From: Micropterix aruncella
Taxonomy: Eukaryota; Arthropoda; Insecta; Lepidoptera; Micropterigidae
Reading direction: 5' to 3'
Assembly: GCA_944548615.1 (NCBI GenBank)
Contig: OX155967.1
Span: 24,767,898-24,831,897 of the forward strand
Length of the DNA: 64,000 nucleotides
Positions within the stretch are counted from its first letter, which is position 1; every line of letters begins with the position of its first letter. Below the pieces are notes generated by a model that saw nothing but the letters and a program-made list of their open reading frames with translations, had not been told where the DNA came from and ran no database searches. This document shows, piece after piece, positions 34,196-44,945 of this stretch. The position numbers and the translations under genes are program-made.

Positions 34196-34691
34196 TTTCA
34201 TAACAAATCAGCATTACAGTTTCTACCAATCCGTTGATATGCAATATACACATAAATAAAAATAAAATAATAGAATTCTTACAAGTACATACATAACATG
34301 TTTAAATAAGCGTTAAATACAAATACCGGCATTAAGAATAGAAAAACTTACAATACATAAGAGTGAAAACAGTTTATATTATTCTGCCATAAACAAGTAG
34401 CGCAATGCCCACACCTTGAAGAGATGCGGGCTCGCTGTAGTCTGGCGCTGTCGAACATAGCGCATTTATGTGCCGCAAAGCTCGTGTAAGCAGACTCCAT
34501 CGACTTAGGTTGGTGCGCGAGGACGGCTCCGCAAATAGATTATGAGTGCGAGCACGATTATAATTGTCCGGGACAAAGAGACAAACCTTCGCTAGCATGC
34601 TAGGATTATCAACTCTTCCCCTAATCAGCTTGAAAACGTAGGCCATGGCGAGCATTTCTCTACGCAACTTAAGAGAGTTATAGCCCACCAT
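33770..34691 (-). pseudogene. LINE 3' end: RT C-terminal tail and (AAAT)n tail
   Basis: At 34691-34374 the minus strand encodes LRREMLAMAYVFKLIRGRVD, PSMLAKVCLFVP, then EPSSRTNLSRWSLLTRALRH, the C-terminal LINE block (LRR..L....KLL.G..D.P..L, R.....F..P..RTN). It is followed on the minus strand by a UTR and (AAAT)n at 34160-34200. The more distal 33770-34150 is AT-rich and may be a second LINE tail. Confidence 0.65.
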
Positions 34692-34904
34692 GCCTAGTAG
34701 GAAACTAGTAGGGTATAAGTACGGATAATATCCGTACTGCTTAAAATATATAAATCGTAAAAAATTATAAAATATAAATTTATAAATATTAGTAGTAGCT
34801 ACTGATATGTTGCATGAAAAGTATATAACTAAGTACGATAGGTATTAACAAGCTCGTTAGGTGTAATTGATTTGAATAATTACTTAACCTGATAATTATA
34901 GCCC

Positions 34905-35066
34905 GTTATAAGATTTATCATGACATGGCTGCTGAGACCAGGGTTGGATCCCGACGAGGGGACTCCTCAAAGGTCAACAGCAACAACATAAAATTCTATA
35001 TAGCATTCAATTATGATAGCCAGTTCTGAGTTCCACTATGATATGGCTGCTGCACCCAGGGTTGGC
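34905..35066 (-). repeat. Repeat family Y, partial tandem units
   Basis: GGGTTGGATCCCGACGAGGG, GACTCCTCAAAGGTCAACAG, then TCAATTATGATAGCC and CACCCAGGGTTGGCT: one complete and one partial unit on the strand opposite to 15890-16505. Confidence 0.7.
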
Positions 35067-35084
35067 TAGGGAAAAAGCATTTCA

Positions 35085-35463
35085 AATTTCAAATTTCAAA
35101 TTATTTATTGAGTTAAAATTATGGGTACATTCAATATACAAAAGTCTTAACCTAACTAGGCTGCCGCCTGTTCCAAGGTAGACAATTTTTTTTAGTTATC
35201 CTAAGAAATCTATAATATTATATTTATATAAATAATCAAAATCATACTTAATGTAACAGATACTTAATTACCTAATAAAAATTCGTAAGAAAATGTCATG
35301 AAAATTGTCAATATTATTTTATTTTAAAACATGATAAAAATTAATATATATTTATATATGTATTAAATAATATGTATTAATAATATACAAAATAAATTCA
35401 CAAAAATTAAAATAAAATTACGTTTAGAAATCATCAATTTATATTAACTACATATACTATTAT
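35085..35463 (-). repeat. LINE 3' UTR-like tail with (AAATTTC)n
   Basis: CATTTCAAATTTCAAATTTC then TTATTTATTGAG and AACCTAACTAGGCTGCCGCC. The same type of minus-oriented tail (CCCA-AACTAGG... CTG/CCGT) occurs at 27130-27270, 40556-40720 and 55136-55330. The remainder is AT-rich, without features. Confidence 0.45.
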
Positions 35464-36060
35464 GTTAAGCTATTGCATAGCTTTTATCGCGGGCCTAGGC
35501 CAGCGCGGCGACCGAATGAAGAAATTTCTTAACGAAAATTAATGATTTTAAACTGATAATTACGTCTAAACGAGTACTGCTTACGATTCGAAAAAAATAT
35601 ATGTTAAACAAGAACATTTTCCTAATATTCTTAGGTTTGAATATTTTAGATTTTGTTTATATTACATAGTGTAATAATTTGTGAAATTAGGTCTAACCGA
35701 ACACAAAAACGACTACTAGGCAAATACTATCTGGCGTATTATTATGAAACCTGCACCATTTTAAAGATAATTTAATTATCTATCTTTTTATCTACGATTT
35801 TTTTTCGAATAATCCGTTTTTTTGCTTTATCGAATAAAAAATTCGTGCGCGGCGCTCTATCGGAAGACGTTTAAATTATTCCGAATCATTTGCTTTCGCA
35901 GCCGCAAATGATTCGGAATAATTTCAACGTTTCCGATAGAGCGCAGTTATCTGATATCAGAAAAAATAAATTAAATAAAATAAATAAATAATTATAATTG
36001 CTTAGTTGTTGAAAATGCTATGCAATAGCTTTACCGCGGCAGTCCCTGAGTGCCACACGC
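35464..36060. mobile_element. Element X copy 1, about 595 bp, with internal long hairpin
   Basis: Starts AAGCTATTGCATAGCTTTTA and ends near AATAGCTTTACCGCGGCAGT; 95% or so identical by eye to 39967-40555. A strong internal hairpin lies at about 35850-35945: GCGCTCTATCGGAA then AAATTATTCCGAATCATTTG pairs with GCAAATGATTCGGAATAATT and TTCCGATAGAGCGC. No coding capacity. Class unknown. Confidence 0.7.
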
Positions 36061-36719
36061 ATTTTTTAAAATATTTTCATTAAAAAGATTATAGAGATTC
36101 AATTATTTAATAATGTTTTCAATATCTGCATATGTACAATTTAAGAGGTAGGCACTCAAACTAATTTTAAATTTATATGATATTTTAATGTCTTTAATGT
36201 TAGGTGGTATGCAATTATAAAGCATTTTAATAAAAGCTTGTTTTTAAAAATGTGTTTTTACTATTTACTTATTTCTTTATCCGGTTATGATAAAATATGT
36301 TCACATAATAAAAATGCACTCATGAAATACAGTGTAGCAGCGTCAACGTCCATCTTGTATGAAATTCACGAAACATTAACTGCACAAAAGCCAGCTTTCT
36401 CGCGCAAAACCTGCGCCGCAACTTTTTGGTCAATTTTGTAAATAAATGCTAACAATTTGGTTTTTTATGAATTTTCTCTTGTTATATAGTAATCCTTCTT
36501 GTTAGTCGTGTATATTATATATTTATATGATATATATGGGGTTCGGCCGAAACGGTTACGCGCAGATCTGTCAAACGACGCAAAATGCCTCAGACGTCCG
36601 TCTGGTTAACCCCAATTTTATTGCCAAAAATGGGCGTTGACGTTAAATTTATCGCTATGATGGGCATTGACGTTTCCCGTTAGGTGTGGCCGCAGCACCC
36701 TTTGACTACGTTACAACCA
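36061..36719. repeat. AT-rich spacer and repeat Z copy 1
   Basis: 36385-36580 (AAGCCAGCTTTCTCGCGCAA, TTGTTAGTCGTGTATAT, TTCGGCCGAAACGG) is matched in reverse at 43090-43325. The rest shows no feature. Confidence 0.5.
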
Positions 36720-37335
36720 AATTTGGTTGCACGTCAGAACACCGTTGACTAAGAAACGACCAATATTGGCGGCTTGCTCCCGGAACACACAGCAATATTA
36801 TTTTCTAATTCGAAAGCATCCTAAAATCCATACCAAATATCTCCTTATTACCATAGAAATATAGACAGCCGCTAGAATAATTTCTCGCGTCATTTCGCGG
36901 ATATTTCTGGTAAAATTCCATTGTCAAACATCATCATTTTTTTTTCTCGAGAAATTATCAAAATTTTTATTGCTTTTATGACCTAATATCTAAATATTTT
37001 TGTACGTAAATAAGCAAAACGAAATAATACCCTTGATAGAGAATCTAATAAAGATCACGATAGTATTTACAATTTCTAAGTAGAGTTTCGTATTTTTCTG
37101 TAAGGCAAGTATAAGTTAGAAATGCCGTTTTTTTCACTTTTTCAACTTTCTCATATTTATTCTTAATTATCTAATGTTTTTACAAAATGAGATTTCGATA
37201 TTCATATGCAAAATTTCAATGCGATCATTGCACAGTTATAGGACTTTTTGTCGAGCGCGGCGATATTGCAAGAAATTCCAATAAATTGCCGCGGTCTGCC
37301 ATGAAATTATGCCGCTACTCGAAGGGTTAAGGCTA
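36720..37335 (-). mobile_element. TTAA-type MITE, reverse copy of 25378-26051
   Basis: Colinear in reverse with 25378-26051 (GTTGCACGTCAGAACACCGT, CGCGGATATTTCTGGTAAAA, GGCGATATTGCAAGAAATTC). Ends CTACTCGAAGGG before TTAA 37332-37335. Diverged by scattered substitutions. Confidence 0.7.
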
Positions 37336-37699
37336 AGTGAGACCTCAGAAAAATATCTCAAATGGACGGACACGCGAAAAAGTAGGCGGGGTCAATTTGG
37401 TAGGGTTTGACTAATAAAATTCCAGCGTTCACGAAGCGTCAGGCACGATTCTACGTCCGCTCGCGCCGGCGACCGAGCGCATACTAAACGTTTTGTCGCA
37501 GCGCTCACACGGAATAACTGTCTTTGCGCAGTGGTGGTATAAAGGTGTTAATGGTATAACATATTTATCGCAACTTTCATAGCGCTCTTCTATTTTAATT
37601 AATTGTAATTAATTTAGAGCCTAAATAAAAAAAAATACCAGTCAATATAATGAAAATAAAACACAGACTGTGAATGCAACATTTATTTTTATAGTAAAG
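37336..37699. other. Unclassified
   Basis: GC-richer patch 37420-37520 with no motif; AT-rich afterwards. Confidence 0.35.
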
Positions 37700-38430
37700 T
37701 AGCTGACCCGTGCCCACTTCGTTGGGCGTTAAAACTTTTTACGTGTGATGAAATTATGTGGTTCGGTTAGTACCTACTGAGTGCCAAAAGAAGGGTTATA
37801 TTTTTACTGCATATGTATGTATGTATTTGCATGCCAATTTGACTATATTACCGTTATTTGTGACTGTCTTCTTGTGAGTGTCTTATTTGTGAGTGTCTTA
37901 TCTATTTAACCATTTATGCAGTAAAAGTGAAATTATATGCAGTACAAGGGAAAAGTCTTTTGTTTTAAACACTTGAGATGACAGATTTACTTATTTTGAT
38001 AAGAAATCATAATTGTTGATAATATGACCAATAAACATAACCTAACGATTTAAATTATTTTTTTTATTTTAAATACTACGTTTTGTTACCTAAATATAAA
38101 AGTTAGACATAAATATGCTGTCGCTGAATTTTTTGTAGGCATTATCAAGCTCTACAACTTTTTTCTAGAACTTAATCATATATCTCTCATGGTTAAGGCA
38201 GCGTTAGTTAGAAACGTTTTCGTTCGACCGTTTTTTCCGACTTACTTTGGAAATCCGACTACCACGAAAAAGTCTTTCCATTTTTCGGATTAAAATATAG
38301 CCTATGACACTCACAAATAACGTGGCTTTCTATTGGTAGAAGAATGTATTGGTTTTCAAAATCGGTTCAGTAGATCCAGAGATAACTTCTTACAACGTCA
38401 CAAACTTTACCTCTTTATAATATTAGTATA
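37700..38430 (-). mobile_element. Non-autonomous Helitron, minus strand
   Basis: Plus-strand start AGCTGACCCGTGCCCACTTC plus GTTGGGCG is the complement of a 3' hairpin end (GCCCAACGAAGTGGGC). The far end CTCTTTATAATATTAGTATA is the complement of the 5' end. Homologous along its length to 12419-13166. Confidence 0.7.
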
Positions 38431-38999
38431 ACTAAAGACTTGATACTCGAGATTTAGGTGCTATCAAAACCGCTTGTAAATCAGAGGTGAACTTTGATTA
38501 ACGGTGAATATTTAATGTTCTTTATTTATAATATTTATCTTTCTCCTTCTCGTTTCGAGATTCGTTCTTTTTATTTATATGGAAACTACATTCTTCTTCA
38601 AATATTTAACCTACTTTGTGGGTATCACACTTCTCAACGTTGATCCTTCTTTGGATGAAAGAAGGCAATATGGTGGATATCTAATACTCGATTAAAAGTT
38701 GAAATAGAAAAAGGACCAACATTTTTTTCCTTTTCACTAACCAGCTGCATAAAACATATAAAGGCAGGTATTTGATTGCCACTTTGGCAAAAAGTACCGC
38801 TAGTTGCATGATCAGTAGGTATCGTTTGTGTGTAAATGATCTACAATAGTGTAACTCCATTGTGGAAAGGGCTTTTATGAACCCGATCAATCATTTATTT
38901 TCCGTAATACCTAGTAGACCTAATATATTATAGGCAATTTCACCTCTTAAATATATATTAAACCATTTTTAATAAAAAATTGCCACTAGAGTTGCGCGG
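38431..38999. other. AT-rich, nothing recognised
   Basis: No coding or repeat family assigned. A short TTCTTC-rich run lies near 38540-38600. Confidence 0.4.
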
Positions 39000-39966
39000 C
39001 ATGCACGCCAAGTTGACAAGTGTCATGGAAGCAAGTATACAAATCTTTGAACACTTGCTGCGGATTGCTAAAGTAAAAATATATTACGTAAGTTTGCTCC
39101 CCCCCCCCCCCCCTTTTCTACCCTACAACCAAAACTAGGCAAATGCTGATCCCCGCTCCCCCCCCCCCCCCCACAACGTGGCTGCGTAATACTTGAACTA
39201 CGAACACCTCGAAAATATCTTTCTACCGACATTCTAAGTGTTTCATTGACTACTTTATATAGTTTAATCGATAAATTTTAACTACTATGTATAATGGAAT
39301 TGGAGTTAATTGGACTCCAGGCCTTATACGTGATAGCATACAATCTTCCAATCTCAATCTATGCAATCATCACATTTTGTTGTCTGCGGAGTAGTTATTT
39401 AAGCTACCGCTTTCGTTGTAATTAGATTGAATTGCTTTTGCAGTTATATCCGTGAAGTTAGCCCGACCCATATCGTATGTAGATATTAATTTATCATTCT
39501 TTTAGCCACTTCCACCCTCTATTGATGTGCTATGTTTTAGGCAATTCTTTTTCTATAAAATAAATAAAAATAAAATAAAATAAACAATAACATTGTACGC
39601 TTAAAAGGCAGGTTGTGTGGCACTGAATAAATTGTTAAACCCAATGTTACTACATCACAATCACAATAAAATAAATTGAAATTGAAATTGAAAAATAACT
39701 CGTTTTAGATCCAATTCTGAAATCGGACCGAAATTTGATAACAAAATTGAGGAGAGTTTTCTGAAAGTGATACATCAGGTTTATGTTCAAAAATTAGTGT
39801 CTAATGGTTTCATGCACTTCTTTCAAAGTTTCAAGAAAACGATACAAAAACTTTGTATATCAGGTGCAAAATGTAATTATACATAACCCATAGATAATCT
39901 TTGAGTATGTGTCTAGTGAGAAGAAAAACATAACATTAGCCTGAAATTTTAATTAATCAATTTTTT
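39000..39966 (+). repeat. Segmental duplication copy 2, block A1
   Basis: Matches 17410-18290 in order, including the C-run doublet (here at 39101 and 39161) and AACACCTCGAAAATAT. Contains an AAATTGAAATTGAAATTG insertion at 39673 not in copy 1. The exon-like region at 39707-39800 stays open in the same frame as 17998. Confidence 0.75.
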
Positions 39967-40555
39967 AAGCTATTGCATAGCTTTTATCGCGGGCCTAGGC
40001 CAGCGCGGCGACCGAATGAAGAAATTTCTTAACGAAAATTAATGATTTTAAACTGATAATTACGTCTAAACGAGTACTGCTTACGATTCGAAAAAAATAT
40101 ATGTTAAACAAGAACATTTTCCTAATATTTGTAGCTTTGAATATTTGAAATTTTGTTTATATTACATAGTGTAATTAATTTGTGAAATTAGGTCTAACCG
40201 AACACAAAAACGACTACTACGCAAATACTATCTGGCGTATTATTATGAAACCTGCACCATTTTAAAGATAATTTAATTATCTATCTTTTTATCTACGGCT
40301 TTTTTCGAATAATCCGGTTTTTTTGCTTTATCGAATAAAAAATTCGTGCGCGGCGCTCTATCGGAAGACGTTTAAATTATTCCGAATCATTTGCTACCGC
40401 AGCCGCAAATGATTCGGAATAATTTCAACGTTTTCCGATAGAGCGCAGTTATCTGATATCAGAAAAAATAAAATAAATAAATAATTATAATTGCATAAGT
40501 TGTTAAAAATGCTATGCAATAGCTTTACCGCGGCAGTCCCCGAGTGCCACACGTA
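39967..40555. mobile_element. Element X copy 2
   Basis: Near-identical to 35464-36060, including the hairpin (about 40350-40446) and the GCTATTGCATAGC / GCTATGCAATAGC ends. It interrupts duplication copy 2 at a point where copy 1 (about 18290) is uninterrupted. Confidence 0.75.
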
Positions 40556-40720
40556 TTTTTTTTATTTAAGAATTAATTACATAAAACATTAATTTTGCTT
40601 ACATAAATAACAGGAATTGTACGGCAAACCTTTAACCTTATGCTTATTTGATTAGGTCACCCAACTGGAACTAGCCCTATCTAGGGTTAACAGGGCTCTA
40701 TTATTAAAAATAAAAATATG
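40556..40720 (-). repeat. LINE 3' UTR-like tail
   Basis: T-run then AGGTCACCCAACTGGAACTA with GCCCTATCTAGGGTTAACAG, the same style of minus-oriented LINE tail as at 27130 and 55136. Confidence 0.45.
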
Positions 40721-41705
40721 TAAAAGTTTCAGTAAAATGCCAATAAAACTAAATTGCATTAAAATGTGGTCCTCAAAAAAAAGAAATCGCAATTCTATTA
40801 TAATATCGGCAATTAATGGAACATAACATTCCGTTAAATATATTATAATGATAAAGATACCCTAACTAGATACTGAAGTCATTTGTTTTGTGTAAGAGTC
40901 GGGACACCAATTATTATAAAGTTGGCAGTGTTAAAATTACCCTGGACCATTTCGTCAAAACAAAAGTCTAACGCAAAAGTAACATATTGATAAAAACTCG
41001 AACTGTTATAACTAAGATATTAAAGAAGATTCTTATTTATTATTTGTAAGTATGTGTTTAGATTTATTGATATCTGAGATAGGAACTTACAATTATTCAT
41101 TTAATTTAAATGTAAATCTTAGGTAATATTTGACGAAAAAAAATATTCATCCTGAAAAAAAAACTTTTGCTGATGTATTATTTGAAGAAAACGGTCCTCA
41201 ATTCCTCTCTTGCAACACTTCGTACTTTATTTGGGTAGTAGTTTGTTAGCTAATTAGTTGTTTATTTACTTCTACCTATGGCTAAGTCTGCGTTTTTGGT
41301 ACAACACCTATTGCAGAGAAAAAATCATGTGCAGTGTTTAAAAAAAATATTTTTTTGATTTGGGTTGGGGTAACTTCACAGATACCATGCAATCATGGTG
41401 CAATTCTCCAAGCACAGCTATTCAGAATATTCAATACTAATGCTCCAATTAATCGATGGGTAGCGACAACTGTAGGTTTACCGACAATCTATAAAAAATA
41501 ATATTAAGAATATTCTATAAAGTGCATCTATATGCATTTTCGTGGGCGAGGCCTGCTATACAACTGACATTTCTGTCGAAGTTTACGAAAGCACGAATAA
41601 TCCCGCTATTTTAAGGCAAAACTATTATCATATTATTTAAAGGGTCAGGGGGAAAAATCTTTTTTTTGTTGTTGTGAAAACGAGACAGTAATTCCATCGT
41701 GCGGC
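40721..41705 (+). repeat. Segmental duplication copy 2, block A2
   Basis: Matches 18320-19060: GATACTGAAGTCATTTGTTT, GGCAGTGTTAAAATTACC, AATCGATGGGTAGCGACAAC. Also includes 40740-40850, which has no match in copy 1. Confidence 0.7.
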
Positions 41706-41936
41706 TTGTTTCTAAACGAATTAAAGCATGAATCAATTTTGAAAGATTATAGTCTGCCCTTCAATTCGGGGAGAAGAAAACGTATAAAAATCAGAAAAAA
41801 GATCAAGGTCCACCGTCAAAGCAGATCAAGGTCCACAGGTCCAGAGGTGGAAAACCTCGATGATCCTCCGGCTGACGCTGAGGAGGAAATACTGATCAAG
41901 GCCAATGACTTTCCGACGATTTCGCATTTTTTCTGA
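41706..41936 (+). CDS. Unrecognised C-terminal reading frame in the duplicated segment
   Basis: An open frame (open further upstream to about 41660) ending TGA 41934-41936. I do not recognise it. It has a strongly basic run GRRKRIKIRKKIKVHRQ that could be a nuclear localisation signal, then an acidic stretch ENLDDPPADAEEEILIK, and ends NDFPTISHFF. The last eight residues resemble a PCNA-binding PIP box (xxxIxxFF) but lack the leading Gln. The counterpart at 19150-19250 keeps PEVE.(I/L)DDP.ADAE but stops early. Between the copies, changes in that block are two silent and three replacing, giving no sign of selection. It could be a terminal exon, a pseudogene piece or chance. Confidence 0.3.
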   Translation: MFLNELKHESILKDYSLPFNSGRRKRIKIRKKIKVHRQSRSRSTGPEVENLDDPPADAEEEILIKANDFPTISHFF

Positions 41937-42484
41937 GGTATAATTTAATTAAAATGTATTTGTTTTTAGAAACAAATTTTAAGGTCAATATATAAGGCCA
42001 AATATTAGGTAAGTAGTTGTATAAATATCCAAATGTCCAAATGTCAATAAATTAATATAAATATAACTTATTTAGTTTCAAATGAAAAGTCTGATTGAGT
42101 ATATTTCGGAAATATACATGTATATGTATATGGATAAATAATTTAACCACAAATATTTCATAAAACACGTTTAAAAATAACTATAAATACATTTAGTTCA
42201 CTTTCTGTAACGGCAGTTGTGTTTTTTTTAAATATATATTTACTTGTTAGATAGCCACTGAATGAAGGAAAATATAATTTCTTTCTATTCGTTAGTTCTT
42301 AATAATAATATACTGAAGATAAAATACAGTTCCTATAATTCCCTATATGAGAATCAGAATAAACCATACACAATACGAAATATATAAAAAAATATATATT
42401 TCTATAATATAAAGTAGAAGTGTTGATTGATAGAATGAATAAATGATACAAAATTTTACCAAAAAAAAACTACTTCATTTGTTT
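41937..42484. repeat. Segmental duplication copy 2, block B
   Basis: GAGGTATAATTTAATTAAAA at the start resembles 19290, and ATAATTTCTTTCTATTCGTT with TTCCTATAATTCCCTATATG (42280-42350) matches 20520 and 22510 without the LINE inserted there. AT-rich; no gene. Confidence 0.65.
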
Positions 42485-42893
42485 TATAAGTGCAGCAGAC
42501 ATGTCATGGTGAAACTTAGAACGGGCTATCATAATTGAATGCTTATACACAATTTCGTGTCTGTGCTGTTGACCGTTGAGGAGTCCCCTCGTCGGGAGCC
42601 AATCCTTGGTGTGGAATCAGGTCATGCTTACCATAATAAATGCATTGTCATCGGAACTGAACCAACATGTAAATTTTCTTCATTATGATAATATTTGAGG
42701 AGTTCCCCTAATCCCATGATCAGATTAGGATTTTGATAAAAATAGAGCCAATCTGCGAGTATGTCCTTTCAAATAAAAGAAGAATTTTCCCAATCGGTTC
42801 ATAAATGTGACGGAGTTCTGATGTAACAAACATTTTAAAAAATACAACCGAATTGATAACCTCCTCCTTTTTTTGGAGCCGGTTAAAAAAGTG
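42485..42893. repeat. Repeat family Y, one unit plus terminal hairpin end
   Basis: GTCATGGTGAAACTTAGAAC, GTCCCCTCGTCGGGAGCCAA, then the unique tail ending ACAACCGAATTGATAACCTC and TTTTTTTGGAGCCGGTT. Colinear with 16090-16505. Confidence 0.75.
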
Positions 42894-43089
42894 TTCAAAT
42901 TAAGGCCCACTTCCTCTTTCAACCTTTTCAAACTGAAAGGTTGAAAATTTCTAAATATTACTGATATTTCAAAAATTATCGCATTCAATGTGATTTTTTA
43001 CTGTTTTATGTTTCCTTCACTCTCATCACAAAAATGTAAAGCTTATTTTTTTAAAGCCTGGGACCCTTCACCCCTGGGAGGCCAAAAAT
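42894..43089. repeat. Segmental duplication copy 2, block C
   Basis: Matches 23790-23975 (AAATATTACTGATAT, ATTATCGCATTC, GGGACCCTT). Confidence 0.65.
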
Positions 43090-43330
43090 CCAATCGGTGG
43101 TTGCGGTAGTTAACAGATTCGCTCGTAGCTATTTCGGCCGGCCTCCATATTCATTATATAATTATATGATATACATGACTAACAAGATTAACTATTAGGT
43201 AACAAAAGATTATTCATAATTCACAATCAATCCATATACAAAATCGACATACAGAAATAATTCATATACGAGTACAAAATCGACCAAAAATATGCAGCGC
43301 CGTTTTTGCGCGAGAAGGCTGGCTTCTAAT
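43090..43330 (-). repeat. Repeat Z copy 2
   Basis: Complement resembles 36385-36580: AAGCCAGCCTTCTCGCGCAA, TTGTTAGTCATGTATATC, GGCCGGCCGAAATAGC. Interrupts the duplicated segment before TAAGCATACAAAT. Confidence 0.5.
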
Positions 43331-43749
43331 AGGTAAGCATACAAATAAAAAGTATGTTTATCGTATGATATGATATTAATATTAACGAATACTACACATT
43401 CAGAAGCGGGATTCGAAGATTTTAACGAAATGACAATAGATTATAAGTGAAAATGTTCATGACGGAATATGACAGGCAAAAGGTTGCTCAGGACTGATAT
43501 AGCCACGTTGGAACCTTGAAATTTTAAGCTTAATAACCATTCCACGGTAGATGTCACGTCATATTGCATTCACATTCATTGAATAGCGAATTGCGACTTG
43601 TCTGCTATTGTATGTTGTAAGTAATATTAAGTTTTTAATCTAAACGACGGCGTTAAATAAAAAGTGGTAATCAGTATGATGAAGTTAACTTTTAAATAAA
43701 TGTTCTTTTATCATTTGACAGTCAGTCACCTTTTAAATTTATAAACTGG
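43331..43749. repeat. Segmental duplication copy 2, block D
   Basis: Matches 23975-24050, 25185-25310, 26050-26120 and 32155-32280 in order (GTATGTTTATCGTATG, GGCAAAAGGTTGCT, CACGTTGGAACCTTGAAATT, TGATGAAGTTAACTTTT). It is the compact counterpart of about 8 kb in copy 1. Confidence 0.7.
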
Positions 43750-44050
43750 ATATATTTTTATTATAAACATAAAATACCCTTCGTAAATCTCTTCATCCGC
43801 CACTACCTCGTCATCATCTTCACATTTTCGACCTCACAGATGTTTCTTTAATATCAAATAGATAAAAATCAAGAAAAGCAATGTGCGGTTAGGATGGAGG
43901 ATATCTCAGAACTTCAAAGCCTATTTTTGCAATGGTAGCTATCGCAACTCTAGACTCGTGTACTGTCGCGTTATCTTTGTGGAACACTACAATTTTAGCA
44001 ACTTTGCCTCTTCGTTTTTCACGTATTTCATTCCGTAATTACTTTTCTGT
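43750..44050 (-). pseudogene. mariner-like transposase relic (copy 2)
   Basis: The minus strand encodes KLLKIVVFHKDN-like then VHESRVAIATIAKIGFEVLR, and continues directly into the NEIREK region that is separated by an insert in copy 1 (32150-33400). HKDN replaces HQDN; the SPD motif is damaged by a stop. Non-functional. Confidence 0.65.
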
Positions 44051-44089
44051 CAAGGAACGTATTGTGGAAGCAATTATGTGTGTCTGTCT

Positions 44090-44520
44090 GTGTGTATTCT
44101 CCGACGATAGCGCCGAAACGCTTCATCCGATTGAGCTGAAATTTGGCGTGCAGCCATCATTTGGTCATGGTATGAGCTGAAAAGTGGTTGTGGTTGAAAT
44201 CCGTCCACCCTGGGTTGGCTCCCGATGACGTAACTCCTCAACGGTTAACAGCAGAGACCCAAAATTTTGTATACGTATCCAATTATGATAGCCCCTTCCA
44301 AGTTCCACCATGACATGGCTGATGTGCCCTGGGTTGGTTCTCGATGAGCGAACTCCTCAACGGTCAACAGCAGAGACTAAAAATTTTGTATACGCCTTCA
44401 ATTATGATAGCCCCTTCCAAGTTCCTTTATGACATGGCTGATGTACCTTGGGTTGGCTTCCAATGATCCAACACATCAAAGGTCAACAGCAGAGACCTAA
44501 AGTTTTGTATACGAGTTTCG
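44090..44520 (-). repeat. Repeat family Y: terminal domain and three tandem units, reverse
   Basis: CATCCGATTGAGCTGAAATT (complement of the domain at 10270), then three units of about 124 bp with CTGGGTTGGCTCCCGATGAC, CTCAACGGTCAACAGCAGAG and ATTTTGTATACG, ending at the junction with piggyBac sequence. Confidence 0.75.
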
Positions 44521-44945
44521 TTTTCGATAGTTTTCGATTTCGGTTTCGTTTCAGTTTTAAAGATAGATGTAAACTTTTAGATTGTAAAGGATTTTTACAG
44601 ACTGATTGTATCAAATGCAAGGTTGCTTTATGTAACAACAAAAATCGCAATTGCTTTGCTGTACTTCATTCTTAAATAAGGTGGCAATTCCTATATTTAT
44701 GAATATACATACAATATGACTATTTGTTTACGTCTACAGTAATTTTTGTAATAAACGCCTATCTTTGCCAAAAGTTTACAAGTCTACATACAAGTTACAA
44801 ATCTACATACATGTTTTTTCAATATAAATATACGATATTATTATCCGGCTTTTTAAATTTTATTTTTTACGTAAACTTTCGCTTTTTTCCTATAATAAAC
44901 AATTTTATTTATTTCAAAACAAATAATCATGCATTTAAGGGTTAA
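44521..44945 (+). mobile_element. piggyBac-like element, 3' end
   Basis: Contains a transposase tail (44540-44675) and ends CATTTAAGGG followed by TTAA at 44942-44945. Its outward-reading end CCCTTAAATGCATG has piggyBac form. The 5' part is missing; the sequence starts abruptly after family Y. Confidence 0.6.
44540..44675 (+). pseudogene. piggyBac transposase C-terminal cysteine-rich domain
   Basis: Encodes FKDRCKLLDCKGFLQTDCIK followed by CKVALCNNKNRNCFAVLHS and TAA 44673-44675. The spacing C-x4-C...C-x2-C...LC......NCF..LH is the zinc-binding C-terminal domain of PGBD-type transposases, and this copy keeps the pattern intact. The catalytic domain is absent. Confidence 0.75.

Larger units (their letters stand above)
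33401..36692. mobile_element. Candidate Harbinger/ISL2EU-like element (composite)
   Basis: GGGCCACAATGCCGGGAAAT at 33401 resembles the complement of the right end at 36670-36692 (GGCCACACCTAACGGGAAAC), with further similarity around GATGGGC. A MADF-like coding piece lies just inside the left end. The middle holds LINE tails, the X element (35464-36060) and repeat Z. No target duplication was established, so the limits are tentative. Confidence 0.35.
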
